This document shows positions 55,158 to 63,833 of a stretch of DNA of 64,000 bases, piece after piece. The DNA comes from Cytobacillus pseudoceanisediminis (lineage in GTDB: Bacteria > Bacillota > Bacilli > Bacillales > Cytobacillaceae): NCBI RefSeq assembly GCF_023516215.1, contig NZ_CP097350.1:62001-126000 (forward strand). The letters are read 5' to 3'. The notes under the pieces were generated by a model. That model saw nothing but the letters and a program-made list of their open reading frames with translations, was not told where the DNA came from and made no database searches. Every line of letters begins with the position of its first letter. Position 1 is the first letter of the stretch. The position numbers were made by a program, and so were the translations under genes.

Positions 55158-56438
55158 ATGCGTTTACATATTGAATCCTGGGTTGAGGAAAGACAATTCT
55201 CAATCGAAGTTAATAATCTATTTGAGGAATCTGCAAAATGCTACAAAGCAGCTGCATATAGAGCTGCCCTTCTTTTTTCATTCCTTGCTTTTCAAACAAT
55301 CATCAAAGAAAGAATATTAAAAGCTACAAAACCAGAACATATAAATGAACATTATTGGCTTAGTATCCATACTAGACTAAGAGATGATGATAATTGGGAT
55401 TCTGAAGTAATAGACTGCATTAAGAGAAGTGATCCGGGGAAAAAACTTTTTAACATTAGTGAAGATTTGCGTCAACAGGCAATTTACTGGAAAAACAGAA
55501 GGAATGATTGTGCACATTCAAAACGAAATATTATTACAGACGTCCATGTAGAATCATTCTGGTACTTCCTTAAGGCCAATTTAAATCAATTTGTATTGCC
55601 TGGTAGTCAAAGCTCATTAATAAATGAAATTAAGAATCACTTTGACACAAACTATACTGCTGAAGATAAACCTTTTAATAATTTAATAAGTGAAGCTATA
55701 TTAATTATAGACCAATCAAATGTGGTTAGTTTCGTAAGTAGGTTATTTGAAATGTTCGAAGAAGAAAGGCCTATTGGTCTATTTACAAATGAAAGGGAAC
55801 TGGAATTCATCGAATCACTTATACTTGCAGATCAAACTATCTCTAGGGAATTAACGGAAAAGATTACCCAAAGTGAAGTGATCTACTTAGCTTTTATTGA
55901 AGGCCGTCCGAGTAGGCTTCAACATTTTCTCCAATATGAAGAAATAATACGAAAAACATGGAGAGTTCATTTATTTAAAGGTTCCAAGGTGTCCCTTCCA
56001 TTACTTGCATCTTTACTTCGTTTTAACGTAATACCAGCTGATAGTCGGATTAGATTATATTTGAAAATCATCACCAAAGGGTTTGATATAAATATAAGAG
56101 AAAGTGATTTTGAAGTTCTACTTGAGAAGGGTTTTATGCAGCAACTTAGACAATCGCTATTTTTTGAACATCATGAAATGGGAATGCTTCTTAATGATTT
56201 TGAATGGGCTAATAAGAATGTAAGAATTGCTTTATACTATCTAAAAAAATTTGAATTAGATAGAGACATTGTTAAAAACGTTGCTAATACCTTTAATGCT
56301 TTCCCTTATCCTTTTAAAGCCCGTGATGCATTAAGGAATTTTTTCAGGGAAAACCCAGAAATTAATGATTTGTTTATAAAAATTGCTGATGAAAATTACA
56401 TAAGTTTACCTGAATCTTTAGGATTTGAAGAAAAGTAA
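55158..56438 (+). CDS. HEPN-domain protein (putative RNase/defence effector)
   Basis: This 426-residue protein starts at ATG 55158 behind TTAGGAGG. Residues 15-130 form a HEPN-like helical bundle (YKAAAYRAALLFSFLAFQTI) with the signature R-x4-H at R115-H120 (WKNRRNDCAHSKRN), the catalytic pair of HEPN RNases. The remaining 300 residues are helical with no known motif and may sense a trigger. HEPN proteins are common in abortive-infection and toxin systems. With the membrane protein upstream it could be a two-gene defence module; this is inference. Confidence 0.65.
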   Translation: MRLHIESWVEERQFSIEVNNLFEESAKCYKAAAYRAALLFSFLAFQTIIKERILKATKPEHINEHYWLSIHTRLRDDDNWDSEVIDCIKRSDPGKKLFNISEDLRQQAIYWKNRRNDCAHSKRNIITDVHVESFWYFLKANLNQFVLPGSQSSLINEIKNHFDTNYTAEDKPFNNLISEAILIIDQSNVVSFVSRLFEMFEEERPIGLFTNERELEFIESLILADQTISRELTEKITQSEVIYLAFIEGRPSRLQHFLQYEEIIRKTWRVHLFKGSKVSLPLLASLLRFNVIPADSRIRLYLKIITKGFDINIRESDFEVLLEKGFMQQLRQSLFFEHHEMGMLLNDFEWANKNVRIALYYLKKFELDRDIVKNVANTFNAFPYPFKARDALRNFFRENPEINDLFIKIADENYISLPESLGFEEK

Positions 56439-56746
56439 AGCATTCACTGTAAAGAAAACTCTGGTAGGGGATAGATGATAGTAACGAAGAAAAGATTACA
56501 GTAATTAATTCTTATATAGAAGACAATTATTAAATTCCTTGTAAGAATTTTAATCAGTAAGCAAGAATGGATGTTTGAGGGAAAGGATCACCTAACCCTA
56601 ATGAACCTTATAATTTTACTACTAACTACTTTTTTACCTTCATATTGCAAATTAGTAAAACAGAAACCTAAAATTAAAATCACTTTCATAATTTCTGCAT
56701 ATAATTCGTTTATTATATAGTTCTAGGACAAAGTTTCACCCCTGAA
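56439..56746. other. non-coding gap
   Basis: This 308-nt AT-rich stretch has no supported gene. TTTATTATATAG near 56709 is a -10 candidate for the transcript that starts with the hairpin at 56747. Confidence 0.4.
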
Positions 56747-56790
56747 TTGAAGAAGGAAGCACTCTTAATGGGTGCTTCCTTCTTCAATTT
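56747..56790 (+). terminator. leader terminator-like perfect hairpin
   Basis: TTGAAGAAGGAAGCAC pairs perfectly (16 bp) with GTGCTTCCTTCTTCAA and is followed by TTTAA. It lies 72 nt before the YwmB-like start and 309 nt after the HEPN stop, so it belongs to the leader of the next gene. Confidence 0.65.
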
Positions 56791-56861
56791 AACCTGCTAC
56801 AAAATTATTAAGAATAAAATCAGAAAACTTGTACCATACTATCTGATAGGGAGGGATGGAC

Positions 56862-57568
56862 ATGAAGCAAGCACTATTAAGTTTATCAGTAATAGTATTA
56901 ATTTTTTCATATGTTCAAATTGGAAAAGGTAAAGAGGATAACCTTATATATATAGTAAATAGTTTAGAAAAATTGAACGCAGACATTAATGAATGGTCTA
57001 TCTATTATAAGTATGACGATAGGTATGTAGATTCATTAGGTACTTTTAGAAAACAAGAAGCAAAATTGAAAAATAAATATCCCAACTTTAAATGGGAGGA
57101 AGAAAAAGTTAAAGATCATCATATCTTAATAACCGGAAATGCCACTGGAAATAAATTTAGCGAGCAAATCTTACTGACAGCATTGAAAGAAGGAAACAGG
57201 TATAAAGTTTTACATACATATAGTTATACCGGAGAGAATTGGTCAAAAGATAAGTACTTAAAACTAACTAAAACTCTGGATAACAGAAATAATCTTTATT
57301 TTACAGTAAAGTCTAAAATGCTACCTTCTGAGCATCAGAACTTAGGTAAAACGGCTAATATTCTTTTGGATAAACTATTAGCTAAACCAGTTGAACAACT
57401 TACAGAGGAAGATTTTGTTGCTGTTTCAGCTTATAAAAATTCATGGGAAAACTCTTTACAAACAAAAAATAACGAAAAAATGAATTTACAAGTAGGTTTG
57501 AGAAAAAAACAGACGAAAAATTGATAAGTCTTACAATAGGAAATCCTATTATCACAGTTGAATATTAG
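56862..57568 (+). pseudogene. YwmB family exported protein, frameshifted at the C-terminus
   Basis: The start is ATG 56862 after GGGAGGG. It has an N-terminal membrane/signal helix (LLSLSVIVLIFSYVQIG). The body matches YwmB (DUF1779, named TATA-box-binding-like): LNEWSIYYK-like INEWSIYYKY, ILITGNATGNKFSEQILLTA and KMNLQVG. The frame ends early at 57524. One more T at 57497-57499 gives FEKKTDEKLISLTIG and NPIITVEY, ending at 57568, which is the family's normal end (about 236 residues). YwmB is of unknown function. Confidence 0.75.
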
Positions 57569-58023
57569 AAAAAAGATATTAAAAATAGAGAGTTTTAAGT
57601 TTATTTCATATCCTAGTTGCTGTTTGGTAATAAGAAATGTCATCTGTGTGTAAAGAATAACTTGGTTGATTTAAACTTTTCATATATCTCTAGTTAACTA
57701 CTGAAAATTTTATCTTTCCCGTTCTTAAAAACATAAAGTGTTTTTAAAAATTTAGAGTTTAAAACTTAGAATATCGTAGCCTTCTATTTATCTGAATAGA
57801 GGTTTTTTTTGCATGGTAATTAATTTAGTTATTCCTCCTCCATATTTTCTTCAAAGTTATTTTCTATAATACATTTTTGATAATAAAAAATATTGAACGC
57901 AATGAAAGAAAACTGCTTTTCGTAAATGGTAGTTACTTAAAAATATAAATATTGAGAAATTATTTCTTGAGAATATACCACTTAATGTTTAATTCATTGC
58001 TTCATGTATTGGAGGAGGAAAAA
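57569..58023. other. non-coding region upstream of the carboxypeptidase gene
   Basis: No gene with an RBS is seen. CCTTCTATT-TATCT-GAATAGAGG followed by eight T at 57779-57813 is a good terminator, either for an unseen transcript or as a leader hairpin. The remainder is AT-rich. Confidence 0.5.
57779..57813 (+). terminator. Rho-independent terminator (orphan or leader)
   Basis: CCTTCTATT pairs with AATAGAGG (one bulge), then TTTTTTTT. It lies 211 nt after the restored YwmB stop and 210 nt before the next start. Confidence 0.7.
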
Positions 58024-59193
58024 ATGAAACAAGTGATAGTACTTATTTTTATTGCATCGCTATTTAGTGGGTTTCAAAAGACAATTCATGCTTCTGACTC
58101 CCCGGTGGTGTCAAGCGGATCTGCTATTTTGATAGACGCAAATACAGGAGAAATATTATTTGAAAAGAAAGCTACTGAGGAGATGTATCCAGCAAGCCTG
58201 ACAAAAATAGCTACAGCCATTTATGCTATTGAAAAAGGAAATCTAAATGATATTGTATCCATAGGTAGTAACCCAAGGAAAATAGAAGGTACAAGGGTTT
58301 ATTTAGAAGAAGGGGAAAGAGTCTCCCTTAGAAAGCTGATCCAAGGTTTGCTTATTAATTCCGGCAATGACGCTGGCGTTGCTATAGCTGAGCATATGGA
58401 TGGATCTATAGAGACATTTTCAAAAAACTTAAATAGCTATTTAGCTGGATTAGGTTTAAAGAATACAGTCTTTATGAACCCACATGGCTTATTTAACCCT
58501 GAACACGTAACTACTGCTGAAGATTTAGCTACGTTAACTCAATATGCAATGGAGAACCAGGAATTCAGTGAAATTTTCGGAACCAAAGAGCTTGAGTGGA
58601 AAGGGGCAACATGGAAAACGACACTATATACTCATCATAAGCTTATGAGGGAGTTACCATATGAAGGGGTCATAGGTGGGAAAACTGGATATGTAGATCA
58701 GTCTGGCCACACATTGGTGACAGCTGCTAAAAGAAAAGAGCTTAGCTTGATTGTGGTTACGCTCAATGCATCATCTCAAGAGCTTGCGTATGATGACACT
58801 AAGAAATTACTAGATTATGGATTTAATCATTATAAGACATCAAGTATAGCTAAAGGAACCTCTTTTAAAGTAAATGATGGTTCATATACAGCCAAAAAGG
58901 TGATTTATTTTACTCAAAATACCAAAGAAAATATGAATAATTCAATAATAGTTGGGGAAAGAATGGCAGTTTTGAATCCAAGTGAAAAATTCCTTTCGGC
59001 TGTGCAAAATGGAACTATTACTGAAAAAACTAAGGAAGAAAAGGAAAAAGAGAAAAATAAGGAGACAAAAAATGAATCAAAAGAACAATACATTGGACTT
59101 TATTTTGGACTCGGTCTTATTTTAGCAATCGCATTTTTTATAGTAGTAAAAATCAGGATTAATAAAAAACACTTACAAAAAAGATTTCATTGA
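58024..59193 (+). CDS. D-alanyl-D-alanine carboxypeptidase (peptidase S11, DacF-like)
   Basis: This 389-residue protein starts at ATG 58024 behind GGAGGAGG. It has a signal peptide (VIVLIFIASLFSGFQKTIHA) and the S11 catalytic set: SxxK with S58 and K61 (PASLTKIAT), SxN in INSGNDAG near 112, and KTG near 220 (GGKTGYVDQSGH). A C-terminal membrane anchor (IGLYFGLGLILAIAFFIVV) with a basic tail follows a Lys/Glu-rich linker. It trims the terminal D-Ala of peptidoglycan stem peptides. The fold and C-terminal anchor fit the DacF/DacB-type enzymes of Bacilli. Its own promoter is likely. Confidence 0.92.
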   Translation: MKQVIVLIFIASLFSGFQKTIHASDSPVVSSGSAILIDANTGEILFEKKATEEMYPASLTKIATAIYAIEKGNLNDIVSIGSNPRKIEGTRVYLEEGERVSLRKLIQGLLINSGNDAGVAIAEHMDGSIETFSKNLNSYLAGLGLKNTVFMNPHGLFNPEHVTTAEDLATLTQYAMENQEFSEIFGTKELEWKGATWKTTLYTHHKLMRELPYEGVIGGKTGYVDQSGHTLVTAAKRKELSLIVVTLNASSQELAYDDTKKLLDYGFNHYKTSSIAKGTSFKVNDGSYTAKKVIYFTQNTKENMNNSIIVGERMAVLNPSEKFLSAVQNGTITEKTKEEKEKEKNKETKNESKEQYIGLYFGLGLILAIAFFIVVKIRINKKHLQKRFH

Positions 59194-59351
59194 ATGAATA
59201 GCTAATTTTGTACTTTGATGTACTCGTACTGGTGGGTTATCTCCCGGCTAAAATCATGGAGGATACAAGGTTTAAACGATACAGCCAGGCTTCTAGCCCC
59301 AAGTGATAATTTGAAAACTCAATAGAGAATCCAAGATAGGGGGAAATATTA

Positions 59352-59930
59352 ATGATGAGATTTTATAACCTGCTGGAAAAGAGGTGGGTTTTATGGATTT
59401 TACTTATATCAAATTTCATAGGGACGATCTATGGCTACATCTGGTATGGGGATCAACTGGAGAATACTCCTCCTGAATTTCTAATATTCGTACCTGATAG
59501 CCCAACAGCAAGTTTATTTTTTGTTTTAGTTCTAGGGGCTTTTCTCTTTGGGAAGAATATTCCACTAATTGAGGCTTTAGCTGCGGTAACCTTGTTTAAA
59601 TACGGGGTTTGGGCTGTGTTCATGAATATTTTTACATACTATGCTACTGGGTTCCTTCATTGGACAGGTTACATGCTAATTGCGTCTCATGCTGCTATGG
59701 CGATTCAAGGGTTGCTGTATGCTCCATATTATCGTATAAGAATATGGCATTTGGCGGTTGCTGCCGTCTGGATTTTACACAACGATGTTATCGATTATGT
59801 GTTTTTCATGATGCCTTGGTATGGTCCATTAAGTAAGTACATTCCACAAATAGGATATTTTTCTTTTTGGTTAAGCATCACTTCATTATTTATAGTATAT
59901 TTTATTGCCATAAAAAGAAAAGGGAGCTGA
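59352..59930 (+). CDS. DUF1405 membrane protein (YpjA-like)
   Basis: This 192-residue protein starts at ATG 59352 (or 59355) after GGGGGAAA. About five membrane helices and motifs NFIGTIYGYIWYGDQL, IFVPDSPTASLFFVL, IEALAAVTLFKYGVWAV and LHNDVIDYVF match DUF1405/YpjA of Bacillus. Function unknown. Confidence 0.88.
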   Translation: MMRFYNLLEKRWVLWILLISNFIGTIYGYIWYGDQLENTPPEFLIFVPDSPTASLFFVLVLGAFLFGKNIPLIEALAAVTLFKYGVWAVFMNIFTYYATGFLHWTGYMLIASHAAMAIQGLLYAPYYRIRIWHLAVAAVWILHNDVIDYVFFMMPWYGPLSKYIPQIGYFSFWLSITSLFIVYFIAIKRKGS

Positions 59931-59962
59931 GTGGCTCCCTTGATGCAGTTTATCAAACTGCA
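59919..59962. terminator. two hairpins between convergent genes
   Basis: AAGGGAGC-TGAGTG-GCTCCCTT (59919-59941) and GCAGTTT-ATC-AAACTGC (59945-59961) lie between the DUF1405 gene (+) and the AbrB-like gene (-). Neither has a strong T-run. Confidence 0.5.
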
Positions 59963-59980
59963 TAGAAAGTTTAATAGTGT

Positions 59981-60304
59981 TTACGGATAAATCCTAAATT
60001 GGTTTTGATCTTCAGTATTATCTAAATTTGTAATTGAGATAGAACCCTTTTCTGAAAGAGCTTCTAACCTTAATATAGAGCTTGTGCAGATCTTTAACAT
60101 TTTTCTTAGTTCCATAGGGATAGAAAACCTCCCATTTCTAAAAATCACTTTATTTAAATGATCATCTTCATGGTGCCTGCTTATCACAAGCTTGCGAGCT
60201 TCCTGATATATATATATAAATTCCCCATCCATTACACCCAAATTTTTCTTAAGGGCTGCAGGTAATAAGATTTGGCCATTTTTAGATAATTTTTTAATAT
60301 ACAA
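59981..60304 (-). CDS. AbrB-like protein with two swapped-hairpin domains
   Basis: This 107-residue protein starts at TTG 60304 behind AGGGGG. It holds two AbrB-type units: YIKKLSKNGQILLPAALKKN (residues 2-21) and KVIFRNGRFSIPMELRKM (about 52-70). Two SpoVT/AbrB domains in one chain act as a DNA-binding or toxin-neutralising module. It is 19 nt downstream of the response regulator, so both are made together. Confidence 0.78.
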   Translation of the reverse strand: MYIKKLSKNGQILLPAALKKNLGVMDGEFIYIYQEARKLVISRHHEDDHLNKVIFRNGRFSIPMELRKMLKICTSSILRLEALSEKGSISITNLDNTEDQNQFRIYP

Positions 60305-60323
60305 GGAATTTCCCCCTTAAAAC

Positions 60324-61010
60324 TTAGGATTTTCCGTTTGAGTTCCATTGATATCCTGTTCCCCAAACTGTATTTAAATATAGATCTACGGGATAACCTG
60401 ACTGTCTTAACTTTTCTCGAATATTTCTGATATGTGAATCGATCGTCCTGTTTTCTGTCTGGCCATTGTTTTCCCAGATGATTTTCAGCAGCACTTCACG
60501 GGAAAACACATGGTTAGGATTTTTTATCAATGTTCCTAAAAGGGCAAATTCCTTCGGTGTTAAGGGAATTGACTTCTCATTATAAGTGAGATCAAACCCT
60601 CTTTCATCCCATATTAATCCCTGAATAGAAAGCCCGATCTGTTTATGAGCCGAAGTTCTTCTTAACAGAGCCTCTACTCTTGCCAAAAGCTCCCCATCAT
60701 TAAATGGTTTGGTTATATAATCATCTGCTCCATGCTTAAATCCATTTAGTATATCTTTTCTTTCTTTTTTTGAACTTAAAATCAAGATTGGGATGTTAGA
60801 GGTGTTCCTTAGTTCTCTACATGCAGTCCAACCTTCCTTTTCAGATAATGATGTAGGCTCCAGAATTACGAGCGATATATCTTCCGAATTTAGAAAAGTT
60901 AATGCCGCCTTGAAAGATTGAGGATTCACACATTGATAGTACGGCAAAAATAGGTTCTTTAAAGAGTTAACCAATCCTTGATCTTCATCTATAATCATGA
61001 TCTTTTTCAT
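60324..61010 (-). CDS. OmpR/PhoB-family response regulator with Glu at the phospho site
   Basis: This 228-residue protein has a receiver domain (IMIIDEDQGLVNSLKNL; ILILSSKKERKDILNGFKHG; DDYITKPFNDGELLARVEAL with the conserved Lys) and a C-terminal winged helix (LTPKEFALLGTLIKNPNHVF, RTIDSHIRNIREKLRQSG, VWGTGYQW). The residue at the phospho-accepting position is Glu51 (LVILEPTS) instead of Asp, so it may be active without phosphorylation. No histidine kinase is adjacent. It is coupled to the AbrB-like gene and near copper-type genes, which may be its targets. Confidence 0.88.
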   Translation of the reverse strand: MKKIMIIDEDQGLVNSLKNLFLPYYQCVNPQSFKAALTFLNSEDISLVILEPTSLSEKEGWTACRELRNTSNIPILILSSKKERKDILNGFKHGADDYITKPFNDGELLARVEALLRRTSAHKQIGLSIQGLIWDERGFDLTYNEKSIPLTPKEFALLGTLIKNPNHVFSREVLLKIIWENNGQTENRTIDSHIRNIREKLRQSGYPVDLYLNTVWGTGYQWNSNGKS

Positions 61011-61298
61011 TGCAGTTGCTCCTCATCTGGTAATATCCTTAAACTTACTTTACATAAAAAATATGAAGAAATTTTGCATTATTAATAACTACCAACAAAA
61101 ACTTAGTTGTATTTTTAAGGAAGAATAACCTATTTAATATGAATTTCTTTCTGCCTGTTTTTTCTGCACAATATATGCATATTTTTGTTATAGTCTTTAT
61201 GTAACCTTGAAGGAGAGAGATGAACAACTTTTTACTTTTTGCATTTTAGGTTGTATTCTTCTAAAAGGATCCTATAATTGGTAGCAGGAGTGGTATAT
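61011..61298. other. promoter region between divergent genes
   Basis: The 288-nt AT-rich gap carries the response-regulator promoter on one side. On the other side are TTGTTATAG near 61185 and CCTATAATTGG near 61271 (TATAAT as -10), just before AGGAG and the lipoprotein start. No ORF with an RBS is seen. Confidence 0.4.
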
Positions 61299-62285
61299 AT
61301 GAAAAAGTTAAGTTTATTTGCTGTAATTGGATTAACGTTTAGTCTTGCAGCCTGCGGACAGGCTGAAGAAAAAGATACAAAGGATACAGGACAATCAGAA
61401 GTCCAAACTGGTGAACAGGAAAATGGGGGAGGAGAAACCTCTATTTCTTCAAATAGCTTTTTTGAAAGCTTCGATGGGAAAATAGACCATATTCACGGAG
61501 CGGGTTATCCTGGAAATCAAGGTAAGATCTATTTTGCAGCTCATGACGGGCTAAAAGTTTATGATAACGGAAAATGGTTTAAAACTAAGGAAGAAAATAA
61601 TGATTATATGGGCTTCAACGCAACAAAAGACGGGTTTTATTCCAGTGGACATCCCGGAAATGATTCATCACTTCCCAACCCTCTAGGAATACAGTATAGT
61701 TCGGATAATGGACAAACGCTGGAAAAGAAAGCCCTTGAAGGGGAAACGGATTTCCATTTGATGGGAGTAGGATATGAAAATTCGGTCATTTTCCTTATGA
61801 ACCCGCAGGAAAATTCTATTATGGATACTGGAAGGTTTTATCTCAGCGAAGATAAGGCAAAGACATGGAAGGAAGTTGCTGCAAATGGTCTGGACGATAC
61901 ATTGCTAAGTTTATCTGTTCATCCTAATAATGCAGATTATTTAGCAGCATCTGGACAGCAAGGAATTTACCTGTCAAAGGACAAAGGGGAAAACTTTGAA
62001 CTTATCTCGAAAAGCGGACAGGGCACATCTGTCTTTTTTACAAACGAGGATTTAATATATGGCACATACGATGGTACAGCTAAATTGACAAAACTATCTC
62101 TTTCTGATGAAACAGAAAAAGAGATAGCTTTGCCTAAAATGAAAGATGATGCAGTAATGTATTTTGCTCAAAACCCAAAAAATGAACAGGAACTGACGTT
62201 TGTTACTTTTAATGGGGACATATATCATACTGCCGATGGTGGGAATAACTGGGATCCTATTGTTGAAGCTGGAAGTATTAAATAA
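61299..62285 (+). CDS. F510_1955-type sialidase-fold lipoprotein
   Basis: This 328-residue protein starts at ATG 61299 after AGGAG. A lipobox (LTFSLAACGQ) with Cys near residue 19 anchors it to the membrane. The rest is a beta-propeller with BNR/Asp-box-like units (YSSDNGQTLEKK, LSEDKAKTWKEVA, LSKDKGENFELIS, TADGGNNWDPI) and the HIHGAGYPGNQGKIYFAAHD start of F510_1955 proteins. These occur next to copper genes in Bacilli. A role in copper hand-over or sensing is plausible but not proven. Confidence 0.75.
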   Translation: MKKLSLFAVIGLTFSLAACGQAEEKDTKDTGQSEVQTGEQENGGGETSISSNSFFESFDGKIDHIHGAGYPGNQGKIYFAAHDGLKVYDNGKWFKTKEENNDYMGFNATKDGFYSSGHPGNDSSLPNPLGIQYSSDNGQTLEKKALEGETDFHLMGVGYENSVIFLMNPQENSIMDTGRFYLSEDKAKTWKEVAANGLDDTLLSLSVHPNNADYLAASGQQGIYLSKDKGENFELISKSGQGTSVFFTNEDLIYGTYDGTAKLTKLSLSDETEKEIALPKMKDDAVMYFAQNPKNEQELTFVTFNGDIYHTADGGNNWDPIVEAGSIK

Positions 62286-62290
62286 TTAAG

Positions 62291-62322
62291 AAAAAGGATC
62301 GAAGGCTTGCTTCGATCCTTTT
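62291..62322. terminator. bidirectional terminator
   Basis: AAAAGGATCGAAG pairs with CTTCGATCCTTTT around GCTTG, between the convergent lipoprotein and multicopper oxidase genes. Confidence 0.88.
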
Positions 62323-62336
62323 AGTTTGTTCTTTAC

Positions 62337-63833
62337 TTACAATCTATCTTTAACCTCAAACTGTCCCATCATCCCCGCATCTTCATGCTCTAAAATATGG
62401 CAATGATACATAAAAATCCCCTCATGATCAAAGGTTGCAATTGCTCTAACTTTTTCTCCTGGGTAGACGAGTATGGTATCCTTCCACCCTCTCTCATTTG
62501 GTGGAGGCGGGTTTCCGTCTCTGTCAATGATTTGGAATTGCACACCATGAGCATGGAAAGGATGGGCAATACCCCCATTGCCTCCCATCATTCCACCCAT
62601 ACTGGAACCATCATTAGAAATCTCCCATATTTCAGTGTCTCCAAGGTTCACTTCTTCATCAATTTGATTCATATCCATTTGTTTGCCATTAATGTTTACA
62701 TTTCTACCCATTCCCTGCATGACAAATTCTCTAGTGCGAATGGCATTTCCCGGATTAATCTCAGGGATATCTGTTATTTGATCAGGAACAGCATAACCTT
62801 TTCCTTCGTTTGCATTAACAACGAACTTCATAAACTCGCTTCCTTGGTCAGTTAAATGGACGACATCCCCTTCATTATAATTGGAAAAATCAACAATAAT
62901 CTCAGCCCTTTCAGCGGAGCTCAAAATTAAGCTATTCATTTCAGCAGGCTGTTCTAAAAACCCGCCATCACTTGCAATCTGTTGGAATGATTGGGCACTG
63001 CTAAACTTAAATTCGTAAATTCTTGCATTTGAGCCGTTTAACAGGCGAAGACGTACCTTTCCTCTAGGCACTTCCAAGTAAGGGTTGATAGCACCATTCA
63101 CAAGTATCCTCTCACCCTGAAGTCCCATCATCACATCGTGCATCCCCAGATTATATTCATATTTTCCACCTGAATTAAATTGCTTATCTTGGATTACCAG
63201 CGGTATATCATCCACACCATATTCTTTGGGGATATTGAGATTTTCCGAGACTTCATCATCTATATAAAACAATCCCGCAAGTCCCATATATACCTGTTCT
63301 CCTGTTGTGTGCAAAAGGTGAGGGTGATACCATAATGTCGCAGCAGGCTGACTTATAGTAAAATTCGGATTCCAGGTTTCACCCGGCAGGATTCCCGAAT
63401 GAGGCCCGCCATCCTGGTCACCATCTACTTCAAGCCCATGCCAGTGGACAGTAGTTCCGACACTCATATCGTTTTCTACTTTTACGGAAACTTCTTCACC
63501 ATTTTTTACTCTAATGACTGGTCCGAGGTAATCACCGTTATAGCCTAATGTTTTTGTCTTCTTGTCTTTAATAAATTCTTTTTCTGATTCCTGTGCAGTC
63601 AAATAAAATTCTGCCTTTTTAGGATCTGGGTTTGTATCCTCTAACAAAGGAGGGATTGGTAAAGGGGTATTAAATAAGGATTCCTCATTTTCCATGTTTT
63701 CTGGTCCATTTCCTATACCGCCCATGGCACCATTGGGAGTATTGCCGCCCATGCCTGAAAATCTCATGAATAGAAACAGGGCTCCAAAAGATAAAACAAA
63801 AATGCTGAGAACAACCATAATACCCTTTTTCAA
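62337..63833 (-). CDS. multicopper oxidase (laccase/CueO-like), exported
   Basis: This 498-residue protein has an N-terminal signal or anchor helix (IMVVLSIFVLSFGALFLFM), a Met/Gly-rich segment, then three cupredoxin domains. Copper ligands are visible: HWHG (H130, H132), WYHPHLLH, HPFHAHGVQF and MYHCHILEHEDAGMM with the type 1 Cys. It would oxidise Cu(I) or organic substrates at the cell surface and reduce O2. The Met-rich C-terminal parts (GSSMGGMMGGNGG) suggest copper tolerance. It converges on the F510_1955 gene and may be regulated by the response regulator nearby. Confidence 0.92.
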   Translation of the reverse strand: MKKGIMVVLSIFVLSFGALFLFMRFSGMGGNTPNGAMGGIGNGPENMENEESLFNTPLPIPPLLEDTNPDPKKAEFYLTAQESEKEFIKDKKTKTLGYNGDYLGPVIRVKNGEEVSVKVENDMSVGTTVHWHGLEVDGDQDGGPHSGILPGETWNPNFTISQPAATLWYHPHLLHTTGEQVYMGLAGLFYIDDEVSENLNIPKEYGVDDIPLVIQDKQFNSGGKYEYNLGMHDVMMGLQGERILVNGAINPYLEVPRGKVRLRLLNGSNARIYEFKFSSAQSFQQIASDGGFLEQPAEMNSLILSSAERAEIIVDFSNYNEGDVVHLTDQGSEFMKFVVNANEGKGYAVPDQITDIPEINPGNAIRTREFVMQGMGRNVNINGKQMDMNQIDEEVNLGDTEIWEISNDGSSMGGMMGGNGGIAHPFHAHGVQFQIIDRDGNPPPPNERGWKDTILVYPGEKVRAIATFDHEGIFMYHCHILEHEDAGMMGQFEVKDRL

